16,436 bases of DNA from an uncultured Bacteroidales bacterium (GTDB lineage: Bacteria > Bacteroidota > Bacteroidia > Bacteroidales > Bacteroidaceae): NCBI GenBank assembly GCA_947367415.1, contig CANBEE010000026.1, forward strand, positions 1-16,436, given 5' to 3'. Every line of letters begins with the position of its first letter. Position 1 is the first letter of the stretch. Both the position numbers and the translations under genes were made by a program. Below the pieces are notes generated by a model, which saw nothing but the letters and a program-made list of their open reading frames with translations, was not told the origin of the DNA and made no database searches. Below, piece by piece: positions 13,534 through 16,436 of the stretch.

Positions 13534-15435
13534 TTATTTCAGTGAATCCAAGTTCTTTTCGTTGAGTACGCTCTTGCCTTCTGGAGTGTAAAGTGACTCG
13601 ATGCGGTCGGCATATGCCTTCTCGATCTTGCCGCGCACAATCTTCATGGTGCTGTTCATCATTCCATTCTGCTCGGTGAAAGCCTCGGGCAATACAGCAA
13701 AGGTGCTGGGCAGCCAGCGGTCGGGGAAGAGCTCTGCCAAGTCACCGCCCTTCTTGAAACGAGCGATATCGGCATCGATGAGTTGTACACCTGCCTTACG
13801 GCCCTCTTCGGTGCTGAGGTCGAGTCCTTGCTCTTTCAGTTTGGTGCGGATATTCTCCTTATTAGGCACGAGCAGGGCGATGGTGTAGGGTGATTGGTTG
13901 TTGTAGAGGATTACTTGATCTACCGTAGCCAGATGCTCTACAAATGCCTCTTCGATACCTTCGGGGCTGTATTTCTCACCGTCGCTTGAGATAAGAAGAC
14001 TCTTGAAACGGCCCTTTACATAGAGCAGGTTCTCTTTTGACATGTAGCCAAGGTCGCCGGTGTAAAGCCATCCGTCGCGAACGGTGTCTGCTGTTGATTC
14101 GGGATTCTTCCAGTATCCCTTCATGACGTTCTCGCCCTTTACAACGATTTCTCCGAGTTCGCCTACGGGAAGCTCTTTGCCTTCGCTGTCGCAAATCTTC
14201 ACTTCGATGGGCTTGACAAGCTTACCGCTTGAGCCGAAGCGATAGAGGTCGGGACCGTTTGATGAGATAACGGGAGTAGCCTCAGAAAGTCCGTATCCCT
14301 GGAACATGGGCATGCCTACACCTACATAGAACTTCTGCAAGTCCTTGTCGAGAAGGGCGCCGCCACCGATGAAGAAGCGGAGCTCGCCACCAAAGTTGTC
14401 GCGTACCTTAGAGAACAATACCTTATCGAACAACCATACGAGTGGCTTGAGCAATGCACGCAGACCCTTTGAGTCGAGGTTGCTGTCTCCGTAGTAGCAT
14501 TGCTTTACGGCCATACCCCAATTAAAGAGGCGAACAGTCATTGCACCTTCCTTCTTGATGCCCGATTCGATGTTCTTCTTGAAGGTTTTGGCCAACGATG
14601 GAACACTGAGAATGAAGTGGGGACGTACTTCTTTTATATTTAAAGGTATGTTGCGCAATGTCTCGGCACCTGTACGGCCTACCTGTACGGTAGCTGCAGT
14701 AGCGCCGCATGCCATCATGATGTAGAAGCCAACCACGTGAGCGAAGCAGTGGTCGAGCGGCAGGATGATGAGTGTACGCCATGTCTCGTCGATATCTACA
14801 AGTGTACAGGCCTGCTCTACGTTTGATGTGTAGTTGCGGTGTGTGAGCACTACACCCTTGGGGTCAGCGGTGGTTCCACTGGTGTAGGTGATGGTAGCGA
14901 TATCGTCGTTCTGGAGTGACTGTCCTACGGCGAGGAACTCCTCCATGGTGTGTGTATTGAGCCATTCGTCGCCCATCTGCTGTACCTCAGCTAAGGCTAT
15001 CTCACGATCTTCGTAGTGCTCTTGTGCATCAAATACGATGATCTTCTCTACTGCGGGGAGCTTGTCCTTGATCAGTCGTACCTTCTTAAGCTGGTTGCCT
15101 GATACCATCATATATTTAACGTCACCATGGATGAGGCGGAACATCAGGTCGTTGCTCTCTTCCAACTTGATTGACAAGGGTACATTGGCAGCACCTGCAT
15201 AGAACATGGCCAACTCTCCGATGACCCACATGTTGCGGCCTTCGCTGAGCAATGCCATATTGTCGCCCTTCTTTACACCCATGGCCTGCAAACCAGCACC
15301 TAACTGGTATACCTTCTTCTGTACCTCTTTGTAAGTGGTGGGCTCAAATACTTTGTCCGTCTTTTCCAACAAAAAAGTGTTATTGGCAAATTTGCGGACT
15401 GATTCCTCAAACAAATCTACTAAAGTCTTTTTCAT
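13534..15435 (-). CDS. AMP-forming long-chain fatty acid-CoA ligase
   Basis: The protein has 633 aa and belongs to the ANL adenylating superfamily in its FadD/FAA1-like long-chain branch. It activates fatty acids with ATP and CoA and is probably associated with the inner face of the membrane. TYTSGTTADPKG (183-194) is the P-loop. YGLSEATP (381-388), DGWLYTGDLG (454-463) and KGRFKSLLISSDGEKYSPE (474-492) are the adenylate-binding and hinge motifs. MNSTMKIVRGKI (593-604) carries the probable catalytic lysine K598. It is a single gene between a bidirectional terminator and its own promoter. Confidence 0.93.
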   Translation of the reverse strand: MKKTLVDLFEESVRKFANNTFLLEKTDKVFEPTTYKEVQKKVYQLGAGLQAMGVKKGDNMALLSEGRNMWVIGELAMFYAGAANVPLSIKLEESNDLMFRLIHGDVKYMMVSGNQLKKVRLIKDKLPAVEKIIVFDAQEHYEDREIALAEVQQMGDEWLNTHTMEEFLAVGQSLQNDDIATITYTSGTTADPKGVVLTHRNYTSNVEQACTLVDIDETWRTLIILPLDHCFAHVVGFYIMMACGATAATVQVGRTGAETLRNIPLNIKEVRPHFILSVPSLAKTFKKNIESGIKKEGAMTVRLFNWGMAVKQCYYGDSNLDSKGLRALLKPLVWLFDKVLFSKVRDNFGGELRFFIGGGALLDKDLQKFYVGVGMPMFQGYGLSEATPVISSNGPDLYRFGSSGKLVKPIEVKICDSEGKELPVGELGEIVVKGENVMKGYWKNPESTADTVRDGWLYTGDLGYMSKENLLYVKGRFKSLLISSDGEKYSPEGIEEAFVEHLATVDQVILYNNQSPYTIALLVPNKENIRTKLKEQGLDLSTEEGRKAGVQLIDADIARFKKGGDLAELFPDRWLPSTFAVLPEAFTEQNGMMNSTMKIVRGKIEKAYADRIESLYTPEGKSVLNEKNLDSLK

Positions 15436-15488
15436 AAATATGTTTTTTTTGAAAGGAAGCGTACGCTATCCTCGGTTTTTAGTGAATG

Positions 15489-15520
15489 CAAATATACGCT
15501 TTACCCTTTTTAATTGCAAA
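15489..15520 (-). promoter_or_regulatory. Promoter of the acyl-CoA ligase gene
   Basis: On the minus strand TATATTTG (15496-15489) matches the -7 consensus. TTTG (15520-15517) lies 20 nt upstream as the -33 element. The leader to ATG 15435 is about 50 nt and contains the palindrome AGCGTACGCT. Confidence 0.75.
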
Positions 15521-15644
15521 AATATGTTGGGAAAAATGCCCATTAAATACGAATATTGCCTTGCATAATGCGCACCTTCGTGGTGGATGTGTAAAATTCG
15601 GGTATGTTGTCGCATCTTTGTAGGGCTACGGGTGTATAAAAAGA

Positions 15645-15674
15645 AAAGAGGTCAACCTATTGGTTGACCTCTTT
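15645..15674 (-). terminator. Terminator of tRNA-Lys
   Basis: AAAGAGGTCAACC (15645-15657) and GGTTGACCTCTTT (15662-15674) are perfect 13-bp arms around TATT. The hairpin starts one base after the tRNA 3' end on the minus strand and runs into a T-rich stretch. Confidence 0.9.
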
Positions 15675-15675
15675 G

Positions 15676-15748
15676 TACACCCTCAGGGACTCGAACCCTG
15701 GACCCATTGATTAAGAGTCAATTGCTCTACCAACTGAGCTAAGAGTGC
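15676..15748 (-). tRNA. tRNA-Lys (anticodon CTT)
   Basis: This is a canonical 73-nt cloverleaf on the minus strand. The acceptor is GCACTCT with AGGGTGT and discriminator A. The D arm has AGCTCAGTTGGTAGAGC. The anticodon arm is ATTGA-CTCTTAA-TCAAT with CTT at 34-36, reading AAG. The T arm is CAGGG-TTCGAGT-CCCTG. CCA is not encoded, as is usual in Bacteroidetes. A consensus promoter lies upstream and a strong terminator follows. Confidence 0.97.
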
Positions 15749-15769
15749 ATCTCTTTTTCAATTGCGATG

Positions 15770-15800
15770 CAAAGGTACGGGTTATTTTTGAACTGACAAA
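15770..15800 (-). promoter_or_regulatory. Promoter of tRNA-Lys
   Basis: On the minus strand TTTG (15800-15797), 19 nt, then TACCTTTG (15777-15770) form a textbook Bacteroidetes promoter. The -7 box is 21 nt before the tRNA 5' end. Confidence 0.8.
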
Positions 15801-15887
15801 ATATTTGAGATTTTTTTTTCAAAAAAGTTTGTTTTTGTGTTTTCGTGTAGTGTGGATATTTATAATGAAAGCAATAATTTTGATAAA

Positions 15888-16436
15888 ATGGCAAAACAGA
15901 TTATAAGACTTGACGACAGGCAATTGGGTAGGATTGTCATGGAATCTGTCAAAGAAACGCTCCGTAGCCGTTTGAACGAGGATTGGGATGACGAGTATGG
16001 GGACGACGGGTTGGACGACTACACCAACGAGTTGCTGCGTAGCATGGAGAAGAAGGACAAGGCTGCTGCTAAAAACGACTCCGATTCCGGGGGCAAGAAA
16101 GTTGACAAGGGTTTTGTGAGGAATTTGTTCAGCATTGACATGGGTTCGTTGTTCGATTACGACATTCCTGAAGAATCCGAGGAAGAGGAAGATGACGAAA
16201 TCCAGCCTGATAACGCTGGCGCTTCCAACAATGAGTTATTCGACAGTGCTATGGAGGCTATGGAAACGACTAACGGCACGATATCGTTCGAGGAATGGGT
16301 TGAAGAATTTGGTGGTGAAGTGAACAGGGCTGAGGCTAAAACGGCGTTTGATTCCGCGAAGAAGGAATACGAAAGCTACGACGAGGAAGACGCGAGCGAA
16401 TTCGGTGACAGGGAAATGAATAGCTCAGATAGTACT
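15888..16436 (+). CDS. Acidic protein of probable phage or mobile-element origin, cut by the window end
   Basis: An open frame runs from ATG 15888 through the window end without a stop, giving 183 codons. It is hydrophilic and very acidic (PEESEEEEDDE around 94-104; many DD and EE pairs), with no signal peptide or membrane helix. The N-terminus, IIRLDDRQLGRIVMESVKE (5-23), fits a short pattern (IRLTExxLxxIVxESVKxIL) that I recall at the start of many otherwise unrelated proteins of Bacteroidetes phages and mobile elements. Six of its nine arginines are AGA or AGG, while pncB uses CGN almost throughout, which suggests foreign origin. TAATTTTG (15875-15882) could be a -7 box only 5 nt before the ATG. 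Function unknown; a phage structural or accessory role is inference. Confidence 0.65.
   Translation, partial: MAKQIIRLDDRQLGRIVMESVKETLRSRLNEDWDDEYGDDGLDDYTNELLRSMEKKDKAAAKNDSDSGGKKVDKGFVRNLFSIDMGSLFDYDIPEESEEEEDDEIQPDNAGASNNELFDSAMEAMETTNGTISFEEWVEEFGGEVNRAEAKTAFDSAKKEYESYDEEDASEFGDREMNSSDST

Noticed and set aside
15676..15748. tRNA-Lys as integration site of an element to its right
   Set aside because: Integrases normally use the tRNA 3' end. Here the foreign-looking gene is on the 5' side, and no duplicated tRNA 3' segment is seen in the window.
1..16436. CRISPR array, insertion sequence with transposase, or origin
   Set aside because: No regularly spaced repeats, no transposase motifs and no DnaA-box cluster were seen on reading both strands.

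Overview
The window looks like chromosomal DNA of a Bacteroidales bacterium, most likely Prevotella or a close relative. Many transcription units start at a Bacteroidetes-type -7 box (TAnnTTTG). The recognisable proteins also fit: a DUF6055/DUF4859 secreted protein, a DUF6078 protein, Bacteroidetes-type ArgC and ArgD, a hemerythrin-LuxR regulator, a short PspC protein and a RhuM remnant. Taxonomy is inferred from gene content only.

Layout. Positions 60-2612 (+) hold two exported proteins in an operon: a small protein of 150 aa and a 696-aa putative zinc metallopeptidase with a DUF4859 tail. A perfect 15-bp hairpin ends this unit and faces the arginine genes. Positions 5163-2686 (-) hold pspC-like, argC and argD. 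The first two overlap by 4 nt, and a pair of inverted GC-rich palindromes separates argC from argD. An AraC-family regulator follows (6160-5273, -). The 635 nt between araC and the next gene are not coding, but they carry a promoter box and an 84-nt tRNA-like RNA of abnormal shape (6431-6514, +). Positions 9504-6796 (-) encode a Ca2+-type P-type ATPase.

Positions 9710-10855 hold a DUF6078 gene and the frameshifted, N-terminally truncated remains of a rhuM gene. Next comes a short promoter-hairpin-terminator module in front of pncB (11030-12244, +), which converges on a hemerythrin-LuxR regulator (12252-13169, -). At about 13187 the 5' end of that regulator is joined directly to the last 73 codons of a ccsA-type cytochrome c biogenesis gene on the other strand. 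This is either a rearrangement or an assembly misjoin. An AMP-forming long-chain acyl-CoA ligase (15435-13534, -) and a tRNA-Lys(CTT) (15748-15676, -) follow. The window ends inside an acidic, probably phage- or element-derived gene (from 15888, +).

Functionally, most of the window is housekeeping: arginine synthesis, NAD salvage, ion transport and fatty-acid activation. The unusual parts are the tRNA-like RNA, the leader module before pncB, the luxR/ccsA junction and the right-hand accessory gene. I did not find a complete new multi-gene system. The tRNA-like RNA is the strongest candidate for something undescribed.
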